Shown one piece after another: positions 33,798 to 45,283 of a stretch of 64,000 nucleotides of DNA. The position numbers and the translations under genes are program-made. Every line of letters starts with the position of its first letter. The stretch's first letter is position 1. The stretch covers positions 55,319,632 to 55,383,631 of the forward strand of contig OZ020592.1 in the NCBI GenBank assembly GCA_963971535.1, in the 5' to 3' direction. The notes beneath the pieces are model-generated. The model did no database searches and had not been told where the DNA came from. It was given only the letters and a program-made list of their open reading frames with translations. The DNA comes from Notolepis coatsorum (lineage: Eukaryota > Chordata > Actinopteri > Aulopiformes > Paralepididae).

Positions 33798-34380
33798 ATG
33801 TCAGCATCACCCGAGGCGATACTCCTGGGACCTATGAACGGCAAGTTCAATTTCAAAAAGAATATAGATGGGACAGTAAACAAGACCATTGTAATATGTA
33901 GCTTATGTCAAAAAGAATTTGCGTATCACCGAAGCTGCTCTAGTCTAACGTATCACATGAACGCTAAACATGTCCAGGCAAGTTGTTCGAGCAGCTCCAG
34001 TGTAGCTAACGTTAGCTCCAGAGCAACTCGCACGCTTCGTCAAACCACTCTTGGAGAATTACCGTTAGGCAAACGGTTGAGTAAATCCACCACAGACAAA
34101 CTAACCAACAGCGTCGCGAAGTGGATAGCAAAATATTGTAGGCCAATAGCTATAGTGGAAGATAAGGGTTTAGCGGAGTAATTTCGAATAGCGTCGTCTG
34201 ACCCAAATTACAAGCTACCCTCGAGAGCTACAGTGATGAAAAGGATCCACAACATGTATGACACAGAGAGGGAGGCGAGGGAAGAAGTGTTGGCACGGGC
34301 TGGCCCAATGGCCCTAACGGGTGATCACTGGACGTCGGTGGGCAATCATAATTATTTGGGTGCAGCACAAACGGGCAGGC
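33798..34380 (+). pseudogene. hAT transposase N-terminal half (BED zinc finger)
   Basis: Starts MSASPEAILLGPM. Residues about 30-60 form a BED-type finger (CSLCQKEF ... YHMNAKH) that would bind transposon ends. After a Ser-rich linker comes KSTTDKLTNSVAKWIAKYCRPIAIVEDKGL, a stop at 34179-34181, then in the same frame IASSDPNYKLPSRATVMK and LTGDHWTSVGNHNYLG, the beginning of the RNase-H-like domain. Sequence identity to the family then ends, so the remaining catalytic and dimerisation regions are deleted. One stop plus a 3' deletion makes it inactive. Family placement rests on motif memory (ZBED-like hAT). Confidence 0.85.
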
Positions 34381-34424
34381 AGAAATCAATGCTGGGAAGT
34401 CAGAGTAGACTGCAAGGGGACAAG

Positions 34425-34430
<6 letters not shown>

Positions 34431-34476
<46 letters not shown>
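34431..34476. repeat. (TG)n microsatellite inside hAT family A
   Basis: Pure TG run with one CG interruption near the transposase truncation point. Confidence 0.9.
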
Positions 34477-34479
<3 letters not shown>

Positions 34480-34652
34480 GTGCATGGGGGATGGGGTTGA
34501 AAATACACCCCCAGCTCCTCGTCTCCTGATGGGAGAGCAAGGTGAAATACATTGCCACTGAATGGCAGCCAAATAAATACAGCACAATTATCTCTGGCCA
34601 GTGTCAGGGTGGTTGTCATGCCCCCAGACACTAGCTTGCTGTGGGCTGTTTT

Positions 34653-35350
34653 GATTTTTGAGGATACTGTAGCTTAGTGTAAACTGTTATTGGCTGTATC
34701 AGCAACAAATGTTACCTTATTGAGAGGTATGTTTTCATTCATTTTATTTTATTCAATTTAATAAAATTGATTTCTAAAGCATTCTTCACTTGCAGGTCAC
34801 ATAGTCCAAAAGAAGAGGGCAGCCTTACACACAGACAATGTAAACAAGCTGAAGCTTGTTTGTCTTAGCAATTGGCTCAAGGAATAGATGTCATGCATAC
34901 AGTAGACCCTGTAGTAAACCCTGCACTAGACCCTGATTTTTGAGGATACTGTAGCTTAGTGTAAACTGTTATTGGCTGTATCGGCAACAAATGTTACCTT
35001 ATTGAGAGGTATGTTTTCATTCATTTTATTTATTTATTTATTCAATTTAATAGAATTGATTTCTAAAGCATTCTTCACTTGCAGGTCACATAGTCCAAAA
35101 GAAGAGGGCAGCCTTACACTCAGACAATGTAAACAAGCTGAGGAATAGATGTCATGCATACAGTAGACCCTGTAGTAGACCCTGCACTAGATCCTGCAGT
35201 AGACCCTGCAGTAGACCCTGATTTGAGGATACTGTAGCTTAGTGTAAACTGTTAGCTGTATCAGCAACAAATGTTACCTTATTGAGAGGTATGTTTTCAT
35301 TTTATTTATTTTATTTATTTAATAAAATTGATTTCTAAAGCATTCTTCTT
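34653..35350. repeat. Tandem repeat of about 283 bp, 2.5 copies
   Basis: Units start GAT(TT)TTTGAGGATACTGTAGC at 34653, 34935 and 35220 and contain TTGCAGGTCACATAGTCC. A 15-bp sub-repeat (GTAGACCCTGCA) has expanded at each unit junction. Located in the 3' half of the hAT element. Confidence 0.9.
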
Positions 35351-35813
35351 GGTGTATTTAATTGATCAGTCACCTGCCACAATAATGTAATGTCCTTGAA
35401 TTTTAAATATTTATATGAATATGAAATATAAATATGCGATTAAAATGCGATTAATTAGATTAATTAATTACAAAACCTGTAATTAATTAGATTAAAAATT
35501 TTAATCGCCTGACAGCACTAATTACTAGAAAAATGATAAACGAGACTTGTACTTAAACTTAAAGTAGACTAACTTAGTTGTAACAAAACAGTATGGACAG
35601 CAATCAAACAATGCTTTCAAAAATACTCACCAAAAGGATCAACTTTAAAAACTTTTTTTATAAAAAAAAAACGAGCACATTTTCAGGTTCGATGGGTTTT
35701 CGAAGCCATACATTGAGTTTCAAGAGTCAAAAGGTCATGAAACTTGAAACTAGGGATGTTCCGATCAATATCAGGGCCAATCACGGCATATTTTAATTGA
35801 TCAGTATCGGCCA

Positions 35814-36693
35814 TTAACACTTTGAGTGCCACAGGCGCTTTGTGTCGTTAGTTCATGCCAACTGTTGAATGCCAGCAACGCTATATAGCGCTTGTTTGTC
35901 GTTTTTTTTTTATTATTAACGATTTGAATTCATATTTCATCAATCTAGGCTCACGCTAGTGCAGCAACCTCTCTCTGAGCTCAATTGGGAAAATACCGCC
36001 CCCTATCGTCTCTCCCTGTGTAACTGCACCCCATTGGTTTAGACTGGGGGGGGGGTCCAGTTTCCTCATTTAACTTTTTCCGGCAAGCCATCTGAAGGAT
36101 CCAAGTGATTGGTGATTGCCGAGCCGGAAAACAGCGTGGAATACATATTTACAGTACCCAGCGCTGAATCAATAAACGCGAACGATATTTGGAATGGCGA
36201 TCAGGAATTGGAATAATCTTTTTAATAGGATCTGTTTTCACAGAGATATCAGCGTTTGCCCCGTGTGTGTGCGCGCGCTGATCAGGAAATGAGAATAGAT
36301 TTTTCAGCTCGCTTCTCTAGCGTGCATAAGTACACATATACTATCGATAATCTAGCGTTTATTTGAAAACGATTCATAAATAGGCAGAAAAATTACAAAT
36401 GTTTTTTGTGTATTCCAGAATATTCCAGTAAATGCCGTTTATCACAGAATCTTTATATTTTCCTGAAACTTTCAAGAAAACGAGGGCTTTTCAAAATACT
36501 ATAAAACGGAAATGAACCGATAAAAAAACAATCCGTTTCGACAATGTTGACAAGTCATTGATAAGCGACGTGCAGATTAGACACATAGCCATAATTTAAG
36601 AGATAGATTATGCGTTCACAACGCTATCATTGAAGTGGGTGCTGGCATTCAACAATGTTTTACCATGTTAACCAGTGGCACTGATAGTGTTAA
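35814..36693. mobile_element. piggyBac-like non-autonomous element P3
   Basis: TTAACACTTTGAGTGCCAC ... GTGGCACTGATAGTGTTAA. Contains GGAATGGCGATCAGGAATTG at about 36192, and TCTAGCGTTTATTTGAAAAC at 36352, the latter shared with P5. 880 bp, non-coding. Confidence 0.82.
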
Positions 36694-36738
36694 GCCTGAT
36701 AAAATTCAGGTTTTTGTTCAAAAACTTCATGAAAAGCA

Positions 36739-37250
36739 TTAACACTTTCAGTGCCAAAAACAACATATTACGTTTTTGCTCGACAAGCGTTGAGTGCCAA
36801 AAACGACATTACGTTTTTGGATCGTTTGATATTTTTACTTTGATCCCCGCTCTACAGACTTGCCGGGAGCGATCTGCATCATTTTGGCACATCCCCACAC
36901 ATTAGAACTGCAATGCTGATCGACTATCACCAGGTGGCAGTATCGTCCGTGTCTGAACTGCAATGACTTGGGGTTGATAGTCAGCCTCACTTTCATTTCT
37001 CCTTGGTTAGTGGCCCCTCCTCCTGCTGGAACAGAAATTCACATTGCTCGCCTCGAAATTCCGTTGCATTTATAAGCGTATTTGACCATCGAAACCTGTA
37101 TAGACATATACACTGGTAATCGCGATGGCGATGCGATGACTTGGAATTATTCTTCTTGGAATACCTTCTGGCTAAGGTAAGGTACATTCTATGTCTATTT
37201 TACCAAATCTGAAACGTTCTAACGATCACAGATCTGTGTTTCACCGGACG
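36739..37250. mobile_element. piggyBac-like element P4, left part
   Basis: Starts TTAACACTTTCAGTGCCAA and contains the splice-donor-like block TTGGAATTATTCTTCTTGGA ... CTAAGGTAAGG (37141-37182) that matches P1. I could not find a convincing right terminus, so the end coordinate is only the limit of recognisable similarity. Confidence 0.6.
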
Positions 37251-38154
37251 AAAAACATGGGTCGGCAAACACGATCAGAGTTTTGAGTTCAAACGACCCC
37301 CCCCCCCCCCTTGATGATTTTGTGATGGTACATATATACATGTCATATACCTTTGATTTGGGAGTATTTGGGGTTTCATGGGATCAGCCAGAACGGTTTG
37401 GGCTTATTGCACATAACACGTTTTATCTTGCGATCTATGAAAAAAGACTGGATTATCTTGGAAATGCGATGTTTAGCGTGTAATAAACTACAAACTACAG
37501 CGTGTGGAAACAAACTATTATTCCCATCTTGCACTACAAGTAACGTTTGTCAAAATGAGCCACACCATGTCTCCACAGCTGTAATACAGAACACACACAG
37601 CTTCGCAAACATAGTGAAACGACCGCGGAAACGATTGTTTCTTTAAGCAGAACTATTCAATTACGAAGCATATCTTACCTACATTGAAATGGTTTGACTA
37701 ACTTTAATATACTTGAAGTGTGCACTGTGCAGCTGTATTATCTAGGAAAATACACATATCGGATCAGAACTCTGTAACGCCAGATGCTCAAATTATATTA
37801 AATTACTCGGATTGGGGGCAAAAAAAACTTGATCGGGACATCCCTATAAATAATCAAGCAAGAACATGAAAATAATAAATTTAGATACAGGGTTTTTATC
37901 CAACAGCAGCAAAAAACCCAGAGGGGGGACAGCTGGATAAGCTACAGGATCATGAAAATGGGAATGATGACAAATATGTCCTCTAATATCGTGAATAATA
38001 TGGCAATTGCAATATCAAAATAATCGCAACGATCTTTGTTCAAAAAATGTCAAACCTCTACTGCCAGCATTCTAAGATACCTGGCAGTACTCTAAGATAC
38101 CTGTTCTTACAGTCATCAGAATCCAATCCGAATCATTTTTATTGTCACATCCTG

Positions 38155-38663
38155 TTAACACTTTCACTGCCACACACGAGATATCTCAGGTTTCCGATAG
38201 TTATGTTGAAAGCCACTCACGAGATTTCTCTGAATTTTTTTTTTTTTTTTAGCGATCTGAAATCATATTGCATCACGCGAGCCTACCCGAGTATACCCGA
38301 GCGTGCGCGTATAATATTGATCATCTAGCGTTTATTTGAAAACGATTCATAAATAGGCCGACGAATATCAACGTTCTGGAATATTCCAGTCAAAGACGAT
38401 TATCATAGAATGGTCCAGAATGAACTGTTTTTTATCTCAAAACGGGTGCTTTTCTAAATGCTCTGAAACGGAAATGAAGCGATAAAAAACCAATCTGCCT
38501 TGACAGCACTGACTGGAAAAGTAGTCTTTGATAAGCGACGGGCAGATTAGACACATAGCCATAATTTAAAACATAGATTAGGCGATATTAACGTTAACAT
38601 TGAAGTGGACCGTGGCATCAAGGGGGTAAAAAGGAAAACCCGGCGTGGCACTCAAAGTGTTAA
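38155..38663. mobile_element. piggyBac-like MITE P5
   Basis: TTAACACTTTCACTGCCACA ... GTGGCACTCAAAGTGTTAA, 509 bp. Shares TCTAGCGTTTATTTGAAAAC and CAGATTAGACACATAGCC with P3. Non-coding. Confidence 0.87.
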
Positions 38664-39874
38664 CAGTATAGAGGAGTTAAATTATTTAGTTCTTGGCTCC
38701 TCAGTCTAGCGGCACCACCAATAGAGTGTGTGAAGTTAGGTCAAGCCCAATCTGAATTCTTGGCCATGACTAAAGGTGTGCCACAAGGTTCAGTTTTGCG
38801 TCCTCTCCTTTTTACAATTTATATGAATGATATTGTTTCTTCTTTGTATGGATGTCATGCCCATTTGTATGCTGATGACACAATTGCTGACTCTGTACAG
38901 TTGGCCATTGAGAAATTGCAACTTTCCTTTTATGCTCTAGTCTACAGGATGCCCTTGCTAGTCTTAAATTGGTTCTTAAGACAAAGTTTATGTTGTTTTC
39001 AAGAGCCAGAAATATTAACTTTGATGATGTGCGGATATCTACTGTCAGTGGCTCTTGTATAGAGAGAGTCACTGAGTAATGAGTATAAATAGCTTGGCCT
39101 GTGGCTTGACGAGAAATTTACATTTAAGTTTAATTTAATTAATTCATTAATTTAATGTGGACAATCTTGCCTCTAAACTGCGACAGAAATTTGGTTTCCT
39201 GTACAGAAACGGATCCAATTTTCCTCTATTTAGTAGAAAAAGAATAGTTGAATCAGTCTTCTTATCAGTTTTGGATTATGGTGATGTAATTTATAGGCAT
39301 GCTGCGGCATCAACTCTTAAACCTCTGGGCCCTCATTCATCAACCTGACTTACGCACAGATTTGTGCTTAACCTGTGCGTACGATCATTTCTAAGCAAAG
39401 AGTGGGATTCATCAATTTCAACTTGAACTTGACTCCGTGCTTACGTGTACGCACAGGTCAGAGCACACTTAGCTGACGCCCAGTGGTAGAATATCGCTCC
39501 TCAGTTCTGCATTAGTTTCAAGGCGGAAATAAAGACACTGGCGCGTGTTCTGTATGACCCCGTAATCCATTATAGTTCATTGTGAAATAGCGATATTAGT
39601 GTAATTATTGTCAAACCCTAAATAGCATGTGGAATAGGTCTTTCTCTCCGAATGAATGCAGGTTTATATATATAGCGTTATGGGGTGCACTGACTGCGCT
39701 CACAGGAACTGTTTTCAGAGATAGCATCAGATAGGGATGAATGAGGGGCAGTCTAATTGCAGAGAGAACATAATATTAACTAGAGTCCACTACCCGAGAC
39801 ACCTCCTTCATTTGTACCGCAATTTGGGACCCAAATTGGAGCTACGAGCTTAAAAGCTTTTCAGTGCTTATTTG

Positions 39875-40437
39875 ATCAAGGTCCAGCTGCAGAGCCGGAG
39901 AGACAGACAGCAGAGAGACAGACAGACAGACAGATAGACACTGTTCCACAGTGTGTGTGTGTGACCACTAGTCTCCTAGTAGAGACCCCCCCCTCTGGAC
40001 CACCTCCCAGTAGAGACCCCCCCCCCCTCTGGACCACCTCCTAGTAGAGACAAGTTTTCTGAAATTTATGTTTATATATGCAAATGAGGCACTTACCCAT
40101 TAAATATGTGGACATTTATGGATGCAATAAGGCAAAATGAAGTAAAATGAACAACTAAATGTGTGTTATTGACGTTTTATTGTCACTAGTTTCATAGAAG
40201 ACATGTTTAGGAAGCAAAATATAACAGAATCTCAAAATCAACAAAAAAGGTATATTTGCCTATTCACCTGCAGTGTCTCGCCTTAATCCTCATCTTCATC
40301 TTCTTCCTAGAGAAGTCTCTACTAGGAGGTGGTCCAGAGGGGGGGGGGGGGGGGGGGGGCTGAGTCTCTACTATTAGACTAGTAGTCACACACACGCACA
40401 CGCACACACACACACACACACACACACTGTGGAACAG

Positions 40438-40482
<45 letters not shown>

Positions 40483-40575
40483 GCTGTCTGTCTCTCTGCT
40501 GTCTCTCTCAAAATAGTATAAGTGCTATCTTGGCCCTGAGAGTTGCTCTCCGGCTCTGCAGCTGGACCCTCTCAA
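39875..40575. repeat. Long imperfect palindrome within the Harbinger-like element
   Basis: The left arm has GTCCAGCTGCAGAGCCGGAG, a (GACA)n run, CACTGTTCCACAGTGTGTG and CTCCTAGTAGAGAC. The right arm (about 40305-40575) has the inverse, with an expanded (GTCT)n run and a G-run of about 21 at 40340-40360. The arms differ in microsatellite length and by an extra insertion. Confidence 0.85.
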
Positions 40576-40587
40576 ATCAGCACGAAA

Positions 40588-40896
40588 AAAGCTATAAGCT
40601 TATAAAACGATTTAATATGCTAAACTTCGTTTTAAATTCCTTAATTCACTTTTGTTTATTTCATAAAGATTTTCCCGACATAATGATACCTGCCCCGACC
40701 AGATCCGTGACTCTGTTGCGATACAGATGAATTATCTACTCAGAAAGCTTATAAAACAATTTAATATGCTAAACTTTGTTTTTAAATTCTTTAATTCACT
40801 TCTGTTTATTTCATAAGGATTTTCCCGACATAATGATACCTGCCCCGACCAGATCCGTGACTCTGTTGCGATACAGATGAATTATCTACTCAGAAT
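40588..40896. repeat. Tandem duplication of about 150 bp
   Basis: AGCTTATAAAAC to GAATTATCTACTCAGAA occurs twice in direct order (about 40588-40744 and 40747-40896), with few differences. Confidence 0.9.
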
Positions 40897-41549
40897 AGTA
40901 TTATAAAGTGGCTATCTTTTATGCTGTAGATCACTGCTGGTATGTGTGTGCAGAACCTTTATTTCAGCGGGGACTGTAGTATTTATTTGACGTTACTGTA
41001 CAATATATGTGTATTAAAAGACGGAGCTGTCTTTTATTGTATTATAATAATTATTAATATTAAAAATAAATTAAGAAAGGCATTCTTATTCCAGCATGCA
41101 TTAATGACACTAACGGGCAATGGCAAAACAGTGGTTGATGGTCTTTATTAGTGTTTGCGGTGTCCAGGCAGCAATGGTCTTTTAGGAAGTTAATAGGTAT
41201 AATATCCGACAGTGTACAACACCCTCGGTTTAGTCCATTCTTCCACATTTCATTGGGGTGCTCATTACCGTATATGGTTAATCGGGGCGGTCTTGGTATG
41301 CAAATACGTGAAAGTGTGCACGAGCCTCGGCGCAGGGCCAAGGTGAGATTCATCATGACAGGTGTGCGTAGAACCTGCGTACGCACGTGTGGTGAATCCC
41401 GATTTTCCTGTGCGTACACTGATTCTACATTCTGTGCTTACGTGTGGAAATAGAACATATTCTACGCACACGTTGATGAATGAGGGCCCTGGATTCTGCA
41501 TATCACTCAGCTCTTAGGTTTATTACTGGTGACATATGATACTCACCAT

Positions 41550-42052
<503 letters not shown>

Positions 42053-42560
42053 CTCACCATTGTGTCCTGTATGATAGGGTGGGTCGGCCTTCTCTTACAG
42101 AAAGGCGCAACAAACACTGGTATTTATTTATTATTAAAGCCCTTATTGGTAAACAACCTGTTTATATCTCTTCACCGTTAGATTGGAATATTGGAACCTA
42201 TTCAACTCGATCGAATGACTGGATGGTTCTTAGGGTCCCTCAAGTTTGTTCTGATCTAGGGAAGTCAGCTCTTTCCTTTGATGCCTCCAACTCATGGAAT
42301 GTCCTTCAACTCTCTGAAATTGGAGGTTCTTCCTTCCCTCGGTATGTTTAAACGTATGATTTCAGACCATTGTGTGACTACCTGTACCTGTTTTAGCTGA
42401 TCTTTTTTAATTATTTTAAAAGTTTAAAATTTTTACGCTGGTGTTTAATTTTCTGTGACTATTTGTTTGTATTATGTGCCGTTTACGTTTTGTACAATTG
42501 CGTTTCTGTAAACGAGGGAAACCTCAAGCTTACGATTTTAAATAAAGGTTGAAATGAAAT

Positions 42561-42965
42561 AAAGTAGGACAAAAAAGAAAGCAATATAAATGTTATACAT
42601 TTTCCAAGCATAAGCAATGATTTAAAAAGAATAGCACTCATTTCCAATACAATAATCCCAATGTAATAACAATGTGGGTGTGGTGGGTGTAAAGTGGCAG
42701 TAGAATCTGTGATGAAGTAGCTCTATTAGGCTTCTACATAACAGACACCATGTGGGTGTAGTGTGTGCAAATCAGTAGCAGAAACAGCTATAAAATAGCA
42801 CTGGATTCCCCCAGTCTCAGGCCGGTAGCCGGCAGTTAAGTGTTATTTGCTCATGAGTCTGGCGGCACGGGGGAAACCATCACGTCACTGCTGGTTCCTG
42901 ATCTTGAGGAACGTTCCCACATGCCCTCGTGTTATTAGCCAAAGGCCTCTCGATAAATGTGTGCT
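42561..42965. other. No recognisable gene
   Basis: Includes two loosely repeated phrases around ATGTGGGTGTGGTGGGTG and ATGTGGGTGTAGTGTGTG. Nothing else is identified. Confidence 0.4.
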
Positions 42966-43028
42966 CATTCAGCCAGTGGTGTAGTACTCGAGTCCAGGAC
43001 TGATTTTCAGGAGTTGTGACTCGATTTG

Positions 43029-43458
43029 GACTCACATTTAGTCATTTAGCTGACGCTTTTATCCAAAGCGACTTAAAAGTTCTGTACGACAAGGGCACAG
43101 ATCTATCAGCTGAGTAACAATGTTCATCAAAGTGTTGTGCTACAGTGTAGGTTAGTATATTAGGACATAACAGTAAGGTTAGTTAGGGAACCTTAGATTT
43201 TTTTTTTCTTTAGATAATGGTTGACGAAGTCTTTAGTCAACGGCGAAAGATTGGACGGGTTTCGGCTGTCCTAACTGTGGTGGGCAGTTCGTTCCACCAT
43301 TGTGGGGCAAGGACTGAGAATAGGCGGCTTCTCCTTGATGACCCTCCCGGAGCGCGGATAGGAGTGGGTCTGAGACGGCCAGACGATGCAGAACGTAGGG
43401 GTCTTGAGGGTGTGTAGTAGAGACCATTGACCGGAGGTAGGCGGGAGCGGTTCCCTTG
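43029..43458 (-). mobile_element. L2-type LINE 3' end
   Basis: On the minus strand it encodes GTAPAYLRSMVSTTHPQDPY, then a frame-shifted RT C-terminus (ALREGHQGE), then a 3' UTR ending GTCGCTTTGGATAAAAGCGT and a TAAATG-type tail. 5'-truncated. Same family as 51200-51545 and 57425-58366. Confidence 0.85.
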
Positions 43459-43792
43459 AGCACTGATGACTCGGACTTGGACTCGAGCATTGACTGCATT
43501 CGGCCTCAGAAGGTGCAGGCAAGGACTCAGACTTGTTAATTGATAAATACAGTTTTATTTTGTAATAGGCCCTAATCATTTGGCATAAGATATTGATGGC
43601 TAGTGCATTTGTTTGGCTATTGTGTCACAAAGTAAATAAACTCCCTTTGAAATGGTGACCGCTGTGTCATTTATGATTAATGTAGACCTTTTTTTATTTG
43701 TATGTCAGCTCTTTGACTGCCAGAGTGGAGTGGACTCAACCTTGATGACTTGGACTCGGACTAGGGTAATCAGGACTCAACTCGGGCTCTTC

Positions 43793-44365
43793 TTTGAATG
43801 AATGAATGAATGACTTTATTTGACAATATAAAAAATAAACATGTGACAGAAGAGCACAGTCGGGATATACTGCCAAGGATGAAACACAAAAAAGCTCAGA
43901 GCTTATTTCCATTGTGGTCCTTGTAGGGGGGTGGGGGAATGTGATGCTTAACACATGCATCATACAAAACGTGACATCACAACACATCACATATACCATT
44001 TAACATTTATATACATACAGACTCATACAACATGCAAGGGTGCCTTAAGCTAAGTGTCTAGGTATAGTCCCTTTTGAGCCATGTCTTCAGGCTGGACTTG
44101 AATCTAACGGCACTGTCTATGGTTTTCAGTTCACTGGGCAGACTATTCCAAAAGACAGCTGCTGAATATAAAAATGACTCCTTCCCCATACAGCTCCTGA
44201 ATCTGACTGGCACAAAGTCAGTTGAGCTGCGCCTTGTTTGGTAAGCATGGGTGTCTCTGATTCGGTTGAAGTAATTGTTAAAGTACACTGGCACTACCCC
44301 ATGCACTATTCTGTGAACTAGGCACATCCCTATCTGGTTTACTCTGTCTTCCACCTTAAGCCAAG
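43793..44365 (-). mobile_element. 5'-truncated LINE 3' end with (TTCA)n tail
   Basis: The minus-strand frame 44354-44058 encodes NQIGMCLVHRIVHGVVPVYF, YQTRRSSTDFVPVRF and AVFWNSLPSELKT, the end of a LINE reverse transcriptase, with stop and 3' UTR. The tail on the minus strand is (TTCA)n at 43796-43812. It is related in layout to, but not the same as, the (AATC)n-tailed LINE. Confidence 0.8.
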
Positions 44366-44425
44366 CTTAAGCTTTGGCGACTCGGACTCAAGATTTAGTG
44401 ACTCGACTACAACACTACATTCAGC

Positions 44426-45283
44426 ACTGAACTACAGTACAACTACTGAGTAACCTTCATTTCTCTCGATCTCCTCTATTTGCAATTGACCTATCTCAAG
44501 CCCCACCCTCTTTTCCTTGATCCTCCAATCACAACTATACAAGCAACAGCTGTATTTGGAGGATCAAGAGAAGAAGAAGAGAAGGAGTTTGAGAGACAGG
44601 TCACCTGTATGTGCACCTGTGTTTACTCACTCTCACTACTCCACTGGTTTACTTACTACTAATAATAATATGATAGGAGAGCTAACAGTCATAACAAACA
44701 AGGTGCTCTTTGGTAGAGCTTATGCAAGATGCTGAAACGTGTTTTGTATAGAACTTGCCAATGTAATAAAAAGCATTTTATAAATCTTTTTCACTGACAA
44801 GTCGAGTGCCTCGGTTCCTTCCTCTCTCGTTCCCTTCAGAAACAAACCGTATTTCATTTGGAAGTACTGTATATCACGTTGAGGTGTGTTCTCATCTATT
44901 GCCGATGACATGATATCACCCAGCGGGGATCAGCAGCGATGTACTCCGCTCTCTGTCTCGCTGTCCTCACTACCGTTCCACTGTGACCTACAGTCGGGCC
45001 TCCCGTCAAAACATCTGGGCCATGCATTACGGGATTTTCCGCTGCTTTGTAAAGCCTGCTTAGCGCTGAAGAGCAGCTCTGAGCCGCCTGTGGGGGATGA
45101 GGGCCAGCAACACTTAACACTCCCACCCACTCCCTTGGCCAGCGGACAAATCAATCTTCCACATAAAAGGAGGCGGAGGAGGTGGTTCCCCTGCTGGAGG
45201 AGCTGCTGGAGCGCAGCTGGCTGGTACTGCTCTGGACCAGAGGCTGGCACTCCAAGCAAACAGAGCTCCATATTCACAAAGCC
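44426..45283. other. No recognisable gene
   Basis: A GC-richer stretch (44886-45296) is open on both strands for 115-136 codons, with no familiar domain. Coding potential is not supported by any motif. Confidence 0.45.

Larger units (their letters stand above)
33526..35520 (+). mobile_element. hAT family A, longest copy with transposase remnant
   Basis: Ends TAGGGCTGTCAG and CTGACAGCACTA, with a perfect duplication ATTACTAG at 33518-33525 and 35521-35528. Both ends carry the TTAATTAGATTAATTAATTA subterminal pattern of the copies at 9803 and 27999. The 5' half encodes the start of a transposase; the 3' half is a (TG)n run and three tandem 283-bp repeats, so the catalytic core is lost. Confidence 0.93.
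35753..37845. mobile_element. Probable hAT remnant enclosing P3 and P4
   Basis: Left TAGGGATGTTCCGATCA and right TTGATCGGGACATCCCTA are inverted ends of one family (also seen at 61403). The flanking 8 bp do not match, so the two ends may belong to different insertions. Between them lie two piggyBac-like copies. Confidence 0.5.
39328..41488. mobile_element. Large inverted-repeat DNA transposon (Harbinger-like), non-coding
   Basis: Terminal repeats GGCCCTCATTCATCAAC and its exact inverse, with a 3-bp duplication CTG (39325-39327, 41489-41491). The LINE frame across the site predicts the same empty site. Subterminal TGTGCGTACG and ACGCACA motifs repeat in both orientations. No transposase was recognised. 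A 3-bp target fits PIF/Harbinger, but CTG is not the usual TWA target, so the superfamily is uncertain. Confidence 0.75.
42974..44417. mobile_element. hAT element (GTGGTGTAGTACTCGAGTC family) with two LINE insertions
   Basis: Left CAGTGGTGTAGTACTCGAGT and right GACTCGACTACAACACTA, with duplication CATTCAGC at 42966-42973 and 44418-44425. Its own sequence is made of GGACTCGGACT-type repeats. The LINE fragments at 43029-43458 and 43793-44365 interrupt it. No transposase was seen. Confidence 0.87.

Noticed and set aside
35753-37845. A single intact hAT element with verified boundaries
   Set aside because: The ends are of one family, but the flanking 8 bp do not match, so I list it only as probable.
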